A DNA stretch of 64,000 bases, from contig NW_025955125.1 of assembly GCF_022376445.1 (NCBI RefSeq), positions 24,293-88,292 of the forward strand, in the 5' to 3' direction. Shown one piece after another: positions 11,256 through 22,183 of the stretch. Under the pieces are notes generated by a model. The model had not been told where the DNA came from and ran no database searches. It saw nothing but the letters and a program-made list of their open reading frames with translations. The number at the start of each line of letters is the position of its first letter. Within the stretch, counting starts at the first letter, position 1. The stretch is from Fomitopsis serialis (lineage: Eukaryota; Basidiomycota; Agaricomycetes; Polyporales; Fomitopsidaceae). The translations under genes and the position numbers were made by a program.

Positions 11256-12900
11256 ATGAACACTCCCCGGAGCCCCAGCCAGCCGCTCAACTACTTCCAA
11301 CAGAGTCCGGTTCGAGGGCAGCTGGAGAGCCCGGATGGGCAGTACGCGAGGAGCGGATGGCGGTATCTGCAATGCACGGACACGCCAAATGAACTCAGGG
11401 TACGTACAACTACCACCGTGTCGCGACGACAGCCTTTTGACTGTTCCTAGGTGCTCTTGCCTCCCCGCACAGCACTCATCTACAACCACCTCCTCCGCGC
11501 AGAGCTCATCGAGCTCCGTAAGGACCGCGACGCGGCCTGGGACCGCATCCTGCAGATCCGTCACCTCAAAGACCGCATGATCCGCAAATGCCAGCGACTC
11601 GCCAAGGAGTCCGCGCCCGCAGGCAAGCCCTCACCGCGCAGCATGTTCTTCACAGTGCACGCGCCGCCCGACTTCCGCCTGAAGGAGATGGAGCGCTGGT
11701 TCCGCGAGCAGGGCGCGCATTTCGGGTCGGACGTCGCGCAGGGGCACTCGCGCACACCCTACTGCTGTAACAAGTGCATGCCGCCTGCGCACATGAACCA
11801 TCAGGGAAGCCTCTCGCGTAGGCCGTCTGCGCAGGCTCACCGACACGCTCCTCCCCCGGATCGGGTGCCTGCGCGTCGCGGCGACTCGGTCACGCACACG
11901 ACGACGACCCTACTGAACCCATCGCCTCCTCTAACGAACCAGCATCCCAAGCGGCAGCCTCCACAAGGCTACAAATCCCCAGGACGCGTGCCTGCCGTCG
12001 TGCGCGACCCTGGGCATGTCTCGCCTCACCGCAAGACCATGGAGCGCAAACGGTCCGCAGGGTCGGACGTCAGCATCGCGACGCGTTCCACCCGCCTGAA
12101 CGCGAAGTCGCCGGACCCCTTGCCCATTCCGTTCCGCATGCACGACCCAGACGAGGAGGCCGCCTTGGTCGACTCGCCAGGCAGCTCGCAGGACGAGATG
12201 CCGTCCACGTCCCCGGAGCCGGAGCCGGAGCCCCTCGAGGCCCCTGCCCTCCCAGCGCTGAACGGCCAGCTGCCCACAATCCTCGAGGCGTCCGAAGGGC
12301 AGGCCTCAGTCGCCGGCGAGGATGCCCACCGCGCGATCCCCCGTCGACGCAGCAGCCTCAAGAGAGCGGGCAGCATCAGCAGGCTGAGCATAGCGAGCCA
12401 GACCAAGTCCGTCGCGTGGGCCATGGACCGGGATTGGATCGAGCAGATGTCGCAGTACATGAAGACCGCGAACGAGGCTGAGGTGCTCGGTGAGTCGGCG
12501 CTCTCTGCCCCGGGGACTGGTGTTCACGGTTCGCTGACGCCGGACTCGTTTCCGCAGGGCACGAGCTCGAGGTGCTGCGGGTGGACTACCACAAGGAGGT
12601 AGACGCAATGAAGCGGATGTGCCGCGGCGTCTCGGAGGCGTCCGAGCGGATTCGTCTCGAGATGGAGAAACTGCACAGAGACGAGGAGGCGGTGAGGAGG
12701 CAGGAGGACAGGCTGCTCCATACCATCGAGCAGCTGGAACGGAAGGAGACGCAGTTCCGCGACAAAGGCATGTCTTGTTCTAACATTACTGCCCACATGG
12801 TTGGCTGATGCGGTTCTCCCCGGCAGTCCTTTCGGTACTCGACGAAACCAAACGCGTCGTCCATCTTTGTGACAAGAAACGCGACGTTCACGAGCTATGA
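11256..12900 (+). CDS. Uncharacterised coiled-coil protein
   Basis: Predicted 488-residue protein of no family I recognise. Exons are 11256-11399, 11451-12489, 12558-12767 and 12827-12900 (1467 nt, in frame). The N-terminal third has a charged helix-rich segment (LIYNHLLRAELIELRKDRDA) and a short Cys-containing stretch (YCCNKCM). The middle is low-complexity, Pro/Ser-rich and basic then acidic (repeated PEPEPEP near 12220), with an Arg/Ser patch (RRRSSLKRAGSISRLS) that could be a phosphorylation site. The C-terminus from about 12560 is a long Glu/Lys/Arg coiled coil. The last intron (12768-12826) uses a GC donor. It is most likely a scaffold or cytoskeletal adaptor confined to basidiomycetes, but that is only inference from composition. 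Confidence 0.75.
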
Positions 12901-13288
12901 TCTTCGTGACATCCTTCGGAAGATCATTATCCATTTGCAGGTGCCATCTGCCTTGTTTTGTTCGCTATCTAGACGCATGACTATACGCAGACTAACGATT
13001 TGGAGACACCGCTCCCTGTAGCACTACCCCTCTATTATTCTTTCGGTAAATACCCTTCACGTATATGATATCCTACGGATGTAAATATCCTTCCTCAGTG
13101 TTGCTCCTGGATGGATGGGTGAAATGCAAATGATGGGACTCACGACCAATGTCCAAGCGTGTGATGAATGTATGGTGTACAATGCGACCATTGTCCTAAT
13201 AGTGATAGTATGCAGGAATAAGTTACGACGTGCAGGCAGGCTAGGAATCGCATTGAAATGCCCAGGGGATGCAAAGCGACGTCTGCGG
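12901..13288. other. Convergent intergenic region
   Basis: 3' regions of the coiled-coil gene (+) and the CorA-like gene (-). Nothing else seen. Confidence 0.5.
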
Positions 13289-16007
13289 CTACTGGGTCTC
13301 GGTCAACACGGGCCCCTGACGCCATCTCCGCCGCTTAGCCCACTTCCACCAGAGACGCACGAAGTTAGCGTAGACGATGAGTACAACGCCTGCGAACGAA
13401 ACCACGATGCCGAACACGTAGTAACGAGTGCCCGTGAGGTCGTTGGCGGGAATTTGGATGTTCATAGAGAACAGACCTAGTGCGCGGTCGCAGCTGTGAG
13501 CTGCGAACCTACGAATGTTAAGAGAAACATACCAATGACAGTCTGGACCAAGACGACGCCCATACTGACGGTCGTGAGCGTAACGAGAGCAGTGTCCGTG
13601 CCTGACTGCGCCTTGGAGTGGGAGAGGCGGAGGTGGGATAGGTAGGTAGGTTGTGACGTGCTCAGCACACGCTCGTAGTGGACTAGTGCCTGCTGCAGGG
13701 TCAGGATGTGATCTGTGCATCGACATAAGCAATATAGATCAATATCTGCACAAAGGCTACGTACCCTGCACATCACCCATATACACATAGACATCGTGGT
13801 CGTGCTCGGTGCCGTTCCCAAGTCCACCTTGACCGACGGTCAGCAATCGCTTTTGCAGCTGCGCGACGACCTCCGACTTGTGCGCCAAGACTCGGGTGAG
13901 CGACGTAACGAGTCTCCTCGTCCTTGCCATCCGATGGACAGTAGTCGTGGTCTTCGCCGTCGGCGTATGCTTGAACACAACACGGAAATGGCCGTAGAAG
14001 GCCTGCACCGAACGTTTCAATCCCCGAAGGTGGAGACGACAGCTCGTAGGAAATTTGAAATGCGTCTTCCGTTCCACAGCCTTAAAAGTTTCGCGTGGTT
14101 TCTCGATGACCGCAAAGCTGGATGTTTCAGGTTTCTCGTTGGTATCATGTGCCACAACCTTCTCAAGGCTCGAAGTGGAGGGTATATCAGCAGGCGCGGG
14201 TGGAGGATTGGTCACCGCGGGGTCTGTCGCAACATCTTCATCAGACACCATTAGGCTCTCCATGTTGGCAACCTCCTTTTCGACCCCTTCCAAGAAAGGG
14301 AAGAATGAATCCACGATGGAGTCCATTATTCCATGGGCAATCCAATCTTGCAGTATCGTCAGACCCGATGGCCATCGCCGTAGACATCGTATACTTACCT
14401 GAAGTCATGTTGACGCTCTGCGAGAGTTTGAGGATTTTCCTCCGAACACGGTCGACATGTTCTGCGATCCGCTAAGCAGCAGTCATACAGGAAGCTAGAC
14501 AAAACTTGCCTCCGATATCCGAGAAATGGAACTGAGAACGAGTGTTAACACGGCTCACCGGCATGAAGCGATGCTACAACTCACCGAGCAGATGCCTTCA
14601 CGGAAGACGATCAAGTACACGTTGACTTCACCAACGATGGCTTCCTCCATAGGCGACGCAGACGACGCGGTACCATCCCGAGGGTTTTGCAGTGCACGCA
14701 ACCGCTCCCTGGTCTTCATGCTTTCGATCGCACGAAAGACAACAAAGTAGTATCCTAGTTTCGGGAAGACCTCCAACTTCTCTCTGGGATCCTGCTGCAA
14801 GATATCCTCCAGAGTCAACGGGTGGAGGTGGAGAAGCTATGCAACATTCAGCATGCAGGCACACAACGGTCGCTGAAGATCGAACCTTGCCAATTGCACG
14901 CATGTCTTCCCACGTAGGTGAGGTGACATCTAACCACCATGCTTTCTCCGCATCGCCAGGCTCAGTCGCAGCGGATGACGCTTGAGACATTGGTGTCGGT
15001 ATTGGCATCGCAGTTGCCCGTTTCTTCCCTTTCCTAGCTCTACGCGGAAGGGTGGGCTCTTGGCTTGAGGAGCTCGTCGAGGACGCTATGTCCTCAGGCA
15101 TCATATAATGGTGGTGGATCGTCGGGGGCGAAGGAACGTGTGACTCTAAGGCGATCGTCTCTGTCCGTGCCCGTCTCGCCCGCTCATTACCCTTGAGGGC
15201 TGCGCCGAGCTGAGCAATGATGAGAGGTAGGGAATCCGTATGGATGAAATGCCTGTCCTCAGCGCCGGGAACCAGGCCTTCCCTACCGAGTGAGTCCGGG
15301 ACCAAAGGAGTCGGTACATACAAGTCGAAGGACCGCGGGACGTATCTCCATTCCTCCCTGGCTCTGATGCGAGCTGCAATTTGGCGTTCCGTTCGTTCGT
15401 TATGCGCGTCTGCGATGCTCGGTCTACCCCTGCGCGTGCGAGTGGCGAGGGACCTCGCCATTGTCCTCATAGACTGGGACGACGAGGACGAGGACGATGT
15501 AGTTGAGAGCGATGAGGAGGATGCCCACGCACGAGCCCACGTAGCAATAGCATGTTCGACGACCGCTGAAATTGCTCCGAGGCGTCCACCGAACACAGAG
15601 GACGCGGAAGAGGAGGACGAAGAGGACGAGCTCTGGGACCTGATAGAAGCTGGCCTGGGAGGTAAAGGAGGCTCTCCACGATAGATATCCTGGTCGTCTG
15701 GTTCTTCCAACGAGAGATGGTTCACCGCCTGTGTCTCCGGTACGAGGCCAATGGCTTCGGCGTCTTCGAGAAAGTACGGCGACGATTCATTCGGAGCTAC
15801 TGTACGGTCAGAGCTGTTGGACTCTGACCGCCCCGATACAGCGTCGACAGTAGCAGGCATCTGGGGCGAGACCGCCCCGCACAGACTTACGGAGCGAGGA
15901 CCATGAGACGAGGGTGGAGGTTGAGGGACGCTGCAAGCCACCCACTCCCGGCGCGCCGCCGGCTCACCCGCTACCAGATTGGTATCCCGCAATCCCCGTG
16001 CGTTCAT
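13289..16007 (-). CDS. CorA-like Mg2+ transporter (Mnr2/Alr type)
   Basis: Magnesium channel/transporter of the CorA superfamily. The large first exon (about 14900-16007) encodes a low-complexity cytosolic N-terminus with long serine runs and PPLPPRP. The conserved soluble domain follows: KAWWLDVTSPTWEDMRAIGK, then LHPLTLEDILQQDPREKLEV, FPKLGYYFVVFRAIE and the regulatory loop. The stalk helix comes next (GIMDSIVDSFFPFLEGVEKE ... KRLLTVGQG). Two closing transmembrane helices lie in VSMGVVLVQTVIG and YYVFGIVVSFAGVVLIVYAN. The universal GMN selectivity motif after the first helix reads S-M-N here (GLFSMNIQIP, split by an intron after VIG). The C-terminus is basic (KRRRWRQ). The variant motif places it in a divergent fungal branch; plasma membrane versus vacuole cannot be decided. 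Confidence 0.87.
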
Positions 16008-16197
16008 TGGCTCCTAGGAGCACACGCCGGTATGCAGGCCTCTCGTGTAAGTTACTGCAGTTGGACGTAATTTGCCTACACTGCTTGCTACAGCAAGGCA
16101 GCAATAGGCACTCTGGTCCGTCATGTCTACGATGACTGCAGGCAGGTTACCCCGCGTAACGAATTCGCTCGGAATAGTAGGAGGGTATCTAACGGCA

Positions 16198-17710
16198 TTA
16201 TCCTACCCGCCGTCGCTTTTCACTTCGCTGACCATCGTCTCCATGAACAGCACTAGACCGCTTCCGTGGCATGGGTCCAGAGGAACCTGGGGCGAACGGT
16301 CTTCGCTTCTTCTCTTTCTGACTTGCCTTCTTCTGCCTCTTGTCTATCGCTTTCTTCACTGCACCGCGCCCGCCTGACGCAGCGAGAGCCTCGTATTTAG
16401 CTCGCAGTAGAAGATCCTTCTTGTCGGCTGGCATGATTTGTCAGTAACAATGGAAGTCAAGTAGTCCCCAGTACGCACAATCCTTCATAAACCATGCCCC
16501 CTTTCCTGCCTTTCGCCTTTCGCCTTCTTCTTTGGCCACCTTCTCTAGAGCCTCCTGTTCAATCTTTTCCTGCCGGTCCTTACTGACCATGCTCTCAGCA
16601 CGCTTGTAGGCGCGCTCCAGCCTTTGGACCTCTTGCTCGCGTTCTTCTCGCAAATGCCTCGGCGAGTTGACCAAAAGCTTGCGCGCGCGCTTCAGATTAT
16701 CTCTGAGCGTTCGCATCTCTTGAGAATGCATGTCTGCAAGGAACCCATATTGCGAGCGAAAACGCTTGGCCGAGAGTTCTCCTGTCATGGGTAAGAACCG
16801 TGGATCTCTGGGGACCTGGCGGAATGTTGATGAAGATCATGCACTACGTGACGAGAGACATACCACTTTCTCTCCTTCGACAGCCAGCTTTTTCCTGGGG
16901 ACCGGTTTCTTCGAGCTCACTTCTGTCGGACTACAGACTTTGTCAGCGGTACCAAGAGGTCAGAAATACTGATACATACGCATGCTTACTTGACCGTTTG
17001 GGGATGTCTTTCTTCGACTTTCGGGGTTCATCCACCTCTCTCGCTTTCCCCTTCACATCGTAGCGCGATGAGACCTGCTCTACGTCGGACACACCGTCTT
17101 CTTCATTTGCGTCATCCGCTTCTGGATCTAACGCACTAGAGCGGGCTAGTTCTCTCTGCGCTTTCCGCAGTGTGCCAAACGACAAGGACGCGAGCACTGT
17201 AGGGAATAGCTAAGGCTTGCGTTTGCTCGCCCGATGCGAGTGAGACTCACCATCCTCCGCCCCGTGAGTCTATCGAGTGTCATATCTCAGGTGAACGAGT
17301 TTCAAGATTTCCAGACAATGTTGTTCACGCACTGACTGTTCCGCTTCTTCCTCAGAAGCACTAGACTCCGGGTCGCTATCCGCCTCACTAGCCTCCTCCA
17401 ATTCCTCGTCGTCCACCCACTGAGCTACACGTGCCCCATCCAAGTCAATCTCCTCTGGCTCCTCATCCACAACCTCATTGCCTGATCCATCTTCCGATGA
17501 TGCATCATCTTCACCCTCGTCTTGTTCGAAGAAACCTTCAGAGCCGGACGCGGAGGCAGATGCCTCCGACTCTTCGTCAGATTGCTGAGCCTGTCGTACG
17601 GCTTTGGGTGTGCTGCTTCCAGTCGCCAAAGGTGTAACTCGCGATGCACCACGTTCTTGCGCTGCATGCGCGGGAGGGCGTCGGGAAGCGGGGCGAGCTC
17701 GTCGAGGCAT
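16198..17710 (-). CDS. RRP36: rRNA biogenesis protein RRP36
   Basis: Nucleolar component of the 90S pre-ribosome needed for early 18S rRNA cleavages. The start at 17710 gives MPRRARPASRRPPAH. A strongly acidic Ser/Glu region follows (17350-17560). After two small exons comes the conserved ASLSFGTLRKAQREL segment, then a basic stretch (KSKKDIPKRSSKHA). The core RRP36 domain sits near 16480-16800 (VPRDPRFLPMTGELSAKRF and YGFLADMHSQEMRTLRDNL), followed by Lys/Arg-rich coiled coil. The last exon (from 16434) has ADKKDLLLRAKYEALAASGG and a basic tail ending KRRRVG. A 19-nt micro-exon at 17251-17269 is needed to keep frame between the acidic exon and ASLSFG. Confidence 0.87.
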
Positions 17711-18069
17711 GCCAAGAAGTTGTGCAGATCGGGCAGGGATCTCAAATGGCGGAAATGAGCGCAGGCAGGTCGATCAATCGCCCCGCCATCTTGCTCCTCC
17801 CGATTAAGAAGGTGCTGTGGTACGAACGATTAATGTGAACGTGATTTGGGCTGCGGCAATGTCTCCGAAGAGCTTGATAGTACAAGATCCCGGTCACGCC
17901 GGCAGCTGGAGAAGACGACGACATACATAGGATATGATTGCGACAGACGATTCAGGCGATGATGACAAGGAGGCCTAGCAGAGCTGGTATCAAACCGCAT
18001 GACTGGACGTTGTGAAGTCTACAATATTTATTCCATAATTATACCCGGGCATACAGTCATACACTATCC
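17711..18069. other. Intergenic: RRP36 promoter and caspase-gene 3' end
   Basis: About 360 bp between two minus-strand genes. It should contain the RRP36 promoter. A 60-codon minus-strand open frame at 17742-17924 has no recognisable features. Confidence 0.45.
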
Positions 18070-19514
18070 CTAGAATTTTAAAACTGTCTTGGATGACCTC
18101 CAACGCCGAAGGACACTACAGCCGAAGCGTGCGAGAAGGAACCCGATCCGTAAATAGGTGGGCCTAATAATTCGCAAGACTACGGGCTTCCTCCGCCTGT
18201 CTATGCGAGCCAATGCCGGAATAAACGGCGATTGTGCGAACGGAATCTTGTCGAGCTTCCTGTTGGGCCCTCTGCACTGCGGACGCTGATTCAGGGTGCG
18301 CAATTTGCCAGCGACACGGCTGGTAATCTGCCTGTAGCTGAGACTCGGCTCCCTGCGCAGAACCTGGAAAAGCTCCAGTGTGAAGGCCCCGCGATGCTCG
18401 CCACTATCATCTACCACCTCATAGGCGCTCTCGTTTTGACCACACGCAGCCAGCATGGTGTAAGGCCCGTGGTGAGAGCTAGCGTCGGGTTGGAAAGTTG
18501 CCCTGATAGGCGTCAGGTTCGCTCGGCGAGGTACAACTGGGATGCCGCAGCGGATGTCTAAGTCGAGATCCAGAGAAAGCGGCGTGGAACAGGTAGGCAG
18601 TGCCGAGCGGGCGGTCACAGTATCCCCACGAAGGATCTGAGACATGCCGCCGGAGTGACATGAATCAAGGATTACTGTCTGATGAGGACTACGATAAGTG
18701 TGAGCTTGCCGTGGGCAAAGATCTAAGTACTCACGATGTCACACCCTCTCACGTGCTCTAATCGACTCAGCAGCGCATGCAAGGTCGGCTGGGGGATCCC
18801 GCGCACTATTCCGCCTTTGCCAGAGAGTGCCCCTTCATTGTAATGGGCATATTGTCTCTGCGATGTTGCCCACGCAACCCCATTGCGGACTCACTTGGGC
18901 ATAGGAACCATGCCCAGCAAAGTATATAACCACGGCGTTCTTCTTGGTAATGCGAGGGTTGTTGATAAGTTTTTGATCGAGGGACGCGAGAATCGCAGAA
19001 TGAGTCGCCTCCTCGTCCCGCAGATTGACAATATGGGGCGAGGGTACACCGAGATCATCGCGCAAGTATTTGACAACGTCGTCCGTATCGTTGCCGCATC
19101 CACGTAAGGGTGGGATCCGCAAATCCTCGTATTTGCCTATGCCGATAACAACAGCATGTACGTCTTTTCCGTCCATCCTCGGCCGAGAGGTTTCCACTTG
19201 CAGCCTTGGACGGACAGGTGACTTCTGGGTGCTGCTGATACTTTGTCCAAAACGTCAGCCATGTCTTGCATATGACGATTCGTAAACAATACTTACGTAT
19301 CACTATCAATACCGGTTCCCGGGGAAGAGGGATGGACATAAGCGTGGCGGGCTACGGGTAGCACGGCAGGAGGATCGCAAGACTTCGAGAATCTCGGATG
19401 CGCACAACTGTTCATGACGTGCGTGTGCAAGTAAGGGGACGGACTGATGAACACTTGAAAGATACCTACGAGCAAAGAGGCCCCTTCGCCACTCCTTATA
19501 GCGGCGCTGCTCAT
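18070..19514 (-). CDS. Caspase-like (metacaspase-type, peptidase C14) protein
   Basis: Cysteine protease fold of the caspase clan. Proposed exons are 19514-19297, 19231-18895, 18857-18735 and 18678-18070 (1287 nt, 428 residues, in frame). The first exon is a non-conserved leader. The p20-like domain starts at VHAVVIGIGKYEDLRIPPLR, with the catalytic histidine in YFAGHGSYA and the catalytic cysteine in VILDSCHSGG. A p10-like region contains YTMLAACGQNESAYEV and GAFTLELFQVLR. The arrangement matches the expanded caspase-domain families of Agaricomycetes, which are mostly uncharacterised. No death-fold or zinc-finger prodomain is visible. The intron at 18858-18894 is only 37 nt. Catalytic dyad retained, so probably active; specificity (Arg/Lys or Asp) cannot be read from the sequence. 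Confidence 0.85.
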
Positions 19515-19860
19515 ACCTCTTGAGAAGCTACGAGTGTCGGTGGACTGACGCGACTCTATCCAATGAGGAGTGCTCTATCCACCGACTACATCTGAGCGTG
19601 TTGCCCGCGCGCGGATGGTCAACATCCCAACGCCATGGCCAGTGCTGCGCGTCGGCTGTACGTGAGTTGATGGGCACATCAGTGAGGGTGGAATGGAGGG
19701 ACAATGCAGGTGTAGTGGTACAATTAACGACATGCATGCGACTGCGACACCACCATACCAGTGCACCGCGGGCGAATTATACTGTGTTTGAAAATGAGGT
19801 CAACTCTAGGTATTGACGAATTGTAACAGACTCACAGAAGCTGAGGCCTGAGGCCTGAGG
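19515..19860. other. Promoter side of the caspase-like gene, ending in a heptamer repeat
   Basis: Non-coding. The last 21 bases (19840-19860) hold three near-identical tandem copies of the heptamer CCTGAGG (the first reads GCTGAGG). The final copy abuts the inverted-repeat element. Confidence 0.6.
19854..19860. repeat. Target-site duplication, left copy
   Basis: CCTGAGG abutting the left inverted repeat. The same heptamer is repeated just upstream (19847-19853), so the insertion hit, or created, a small tandem array. Confidence 0.7.
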
Positions 19861-19922
19861 CACAGTGAAAATCGGACCTGCCCGAACTAAGCCAGGGCCT
19901 GCCCGGAGCAGGCCTTGACAGC
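19861..19922 (+). repeat. Left terminal inverted repeat
   Basis: Pairs with 22122-22183 on the other strand, with about 53 of 62 positions matching. It contains two CCTGCCC motifs and ends in TTGACAGC, which is also present in the partner. Confidence 0.85.
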
Positions 19923-20989
19923 CATTTGACGTGTTCCACCTGCTCCGAGCTGCCCCCACCTGCCGCATTGGTTCTATCGGCGTCTCTCAATGGCGTTTTG
20001 TAACTTTAGACACTTTCTTAGCTCGCTTACGCGCTATGGCCGTCCGCCTTAGTGCTTTAATGCCACCCCGCATCTCGTTAACATGAACGCCTCGATCGTA
20101 AGCCGTACGCGTAAGTCTCTTTAGCTTCGCTAACACTCTTCACTTGTGCGTTAACGCGTCCACGTTAGCCTTCCGCGCTCCGCCCAGTTCCTTGAGCCAT
20201 CCACCTCCCGACCCCGTGACTTGCACGCCCGACCTCCGATGACGCCATGCAGACGCGAGAGACTCCAAGTCTTTCCGACTGCAGACGGCCTTCGCTTTAC
20301 ACCGCCACGTCGACATCCGCCGACATCTTATTCCACGACGTGCACAGGCACGCACTCCCTTCTGACTTTATGAATCACTCTATTCGTATCAAACGTGCGC
20401 AGGGCGGGCGGGCGGTTGGGCTGCAGGCGGCCAGGAGTGTGTGAGTGAGTAGTACATTACACAGAGTGTCGCGCCAGCTCTCCTTTGTTTTCAGACATAG
20501 GATCGTGACCCGCGACGGGGTGGATGGGCTATAGTGCCGCAGCTGATACATGTGCCGCACGGGCGAGCGAGGGTGAGCCTGAGGGTGAGTCTGGGTTGTG
20601 CGAACGGCGACTTCGCGTAGCCGTTTGTGGGGTACAATGCCTTCCTGCACTAATCAGCTATCTGTTGACCCTGGGGTTGGCGTGCAGATCTAGTCCGAGT
20701 CGAATATGTCGAACGTCGCCGCCAAACTACTGGCGGAGCCTGGCGCTCGACCCGTTGTCACCGCTGCATGATGCTCTCGAGTACGCTGTTCTAGGTCTGG
20801 CGATGCGAACAGACGCTGCGGGACTCCGGCGCAATCCCGCACGCCCGGTGTCCGCCAAATGCGCCCTCGTACGGGTATTGCCAAAAGAGGCAACCCCGCG
20901 AGCGTCCAAACTCGCAGGGAATCTGAGGCATGCCCCCCTCCATCCGCCAGGTCGACTCGCGAACGGCCTCAGGCACAGCAACACGGCGC

Positions 20990-21850
20990 ACACGCGCGCG
21001 GCGAGCACCCACGGCAAAGGCCCCGCACGCAAACCTAGCCGACGAAGACACCGCGGGCCTGGGCGCAGCGACGAACTCACGACAGGTGTGGACGACGAAT
21101 ACACGGCAAGCGTGAACGACGAGCGGACGGCGGGGACGAATGAACGGCTGGCGGGGATGGGCGAGGGCGAGGTCGAGGGCGAGGTCGAGGGCCAGAGCCA
21201 GGTGAGTCCAGCCACACGCGAAAGGGCTCGCTAACAGCGAGCACAGGACGCGGTGACGTGCAGCGCGACGCGCACGACGACGGCGAGCACGCAGGGCCAA
21301 TGCCCTGCGTGTAGGCACGGCCGACGAACAAGCGGCGCGCGGACGGGCCGACGCACAGGGCGACCGCGAGCATGCAGGGCCAATGCCCAGCATGCAAGCA
21401 CGGCCGATGAACGGATCGCGCGGGGATCAGCAAAAGACGGAAGACAGCGACGTGGACAGGGCCGAGGCGTGCGCAACACACGCCAACTGCGAGCGCGGAG
21501 GACGAATGTCCAGTGCACAGACGCGGTCGACGAACGCGCACACAGGTAAGCGGAAGGGAGGCCGAGGAGGCACACAATCGGGTGGGCGGGCGTGTACACA
21601 ACCGGGCGGGACCACAACCGGGCGGGACCACAACCGGGCGGGACCACAACTGGGCGGCGACGCACGCACGGCAACCACGAGCGCGCAGGGCAAATGCCCA
21701 GCACGCAAGCGCGGTCGACGAACGAGCCGCGCGCGCGAGCGACACACAGGAGACGGCGACGGTGGACAGGGCGTGTACAACACACGCCGACTGCGAGCGC
21801 GTAGGGCCAGTGCCCCGCATGCAAACGCAGCCGACGAGCGTGTCGCAGGT
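20990..21850. repeat. Degenerate GC-rich module array inside the element
   Basis: A motif of about 45-50 bp recurs at least five or six times in direct orientation: near 21000, 21283, 21368, 21500, 21685 and 21795. It contains versions of GCGAGC-GCAGGGCCAATGCCC, then GCATGCAAGCACGG, then CCGACGAACG. Spacing is irregular (about 85-180 bp), so this is a diverged higher-order repeat rather than a clean satellite. Long open frames on both strands here are a by-product of the GC-rich repeats. Confidence 0.7.
21603..21657. repeat. 16-bp tandem repeat
   Basis: Three perfect copies of CGGGCGGGACCACAAC (21603-21618, 21619-21634, 21635-21650) followed by a partial, slightly changed copy (TGGGCGG). Confidence 0.9.
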
Positions 21851-22121
21851 AGTGAATGGGGGGCGAACGGACGAGGACAAGCGGGCGGGAGGCCGGGAGG
21901 CGTAGTAGTAGTGCAATGTATATTAGTGTAGTAGCATTATAATCGACGGCAGTTTACAGCAGGTTATAGCAGATTACGGACCTGCCCCCAGCTGCCCAGA
22001 CCTGCCCGCAGACTAAGACGCCTGCTCTCGGCAGGTTGGGGCAGGTTATGCGTTAAGGCCGTGTTTCAATTGCCTGCCCCCAGTCAACCGAGAGCTGCCC
22101 GTAGTGTAGTCGTTGACAGCA

Positions 22122-22183
22122 GCTGTCAAGACCTTTTCCGGGCAGGTGTCAGCTTAGTTCGGGCAGGTCCGGTTTTCACTGTG
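22122..22183 (-). repeat. Right terminal inverted repeat
   Basis: Inverted partner of 19861-19922. Its outer end (CACTGTG at 22177-22183) is followed directly by the CCTGAGG duplication. Confidence 0.85.

Larger units (their letters stand above)
19861..22183. mobile_element. Non-autonomous DNA-transposon-like element with TIRs and target-site duplication
   Basis: Both ends carry the same sequence in inverted orientation: CACAGTGAAAATCGGACCTG at the left, and CACAGTGAAAACCGGACCTG reading inward from the right. Similarity extends for about 62 bp with roughly nine mismatches. The heptamer CCTGAGG occurs immediately outside both ends (19854-19860 and 22184-22190), as expected of a target-site duplication. 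It is 8 bp (GCCTGAGG) if the terminal G on the right is counted. The subterminal regions are rich in CCTGCCC/GGGCAGG motifs in both orientations, resembling clustered transposase-binding sites of hAT-like elements. The interior has no transposase: the left arm (about 19980-20500) is unique sequence and the right part (20990-21930) is GC-rich and repetitive. The class (hAT-like) is inferred from TIR and TSD style only. Confidence 0.8.

Noticed and set aside
20791..21916. Long overlapping open frames on both strands (up to 279 codons) within the mobile element
   Set aside because: They arise from the GC-rich repeat modules: every frame is Ala/Arg/Pro/Cys-rich, open on both strands, and shows no transposase or other motif.
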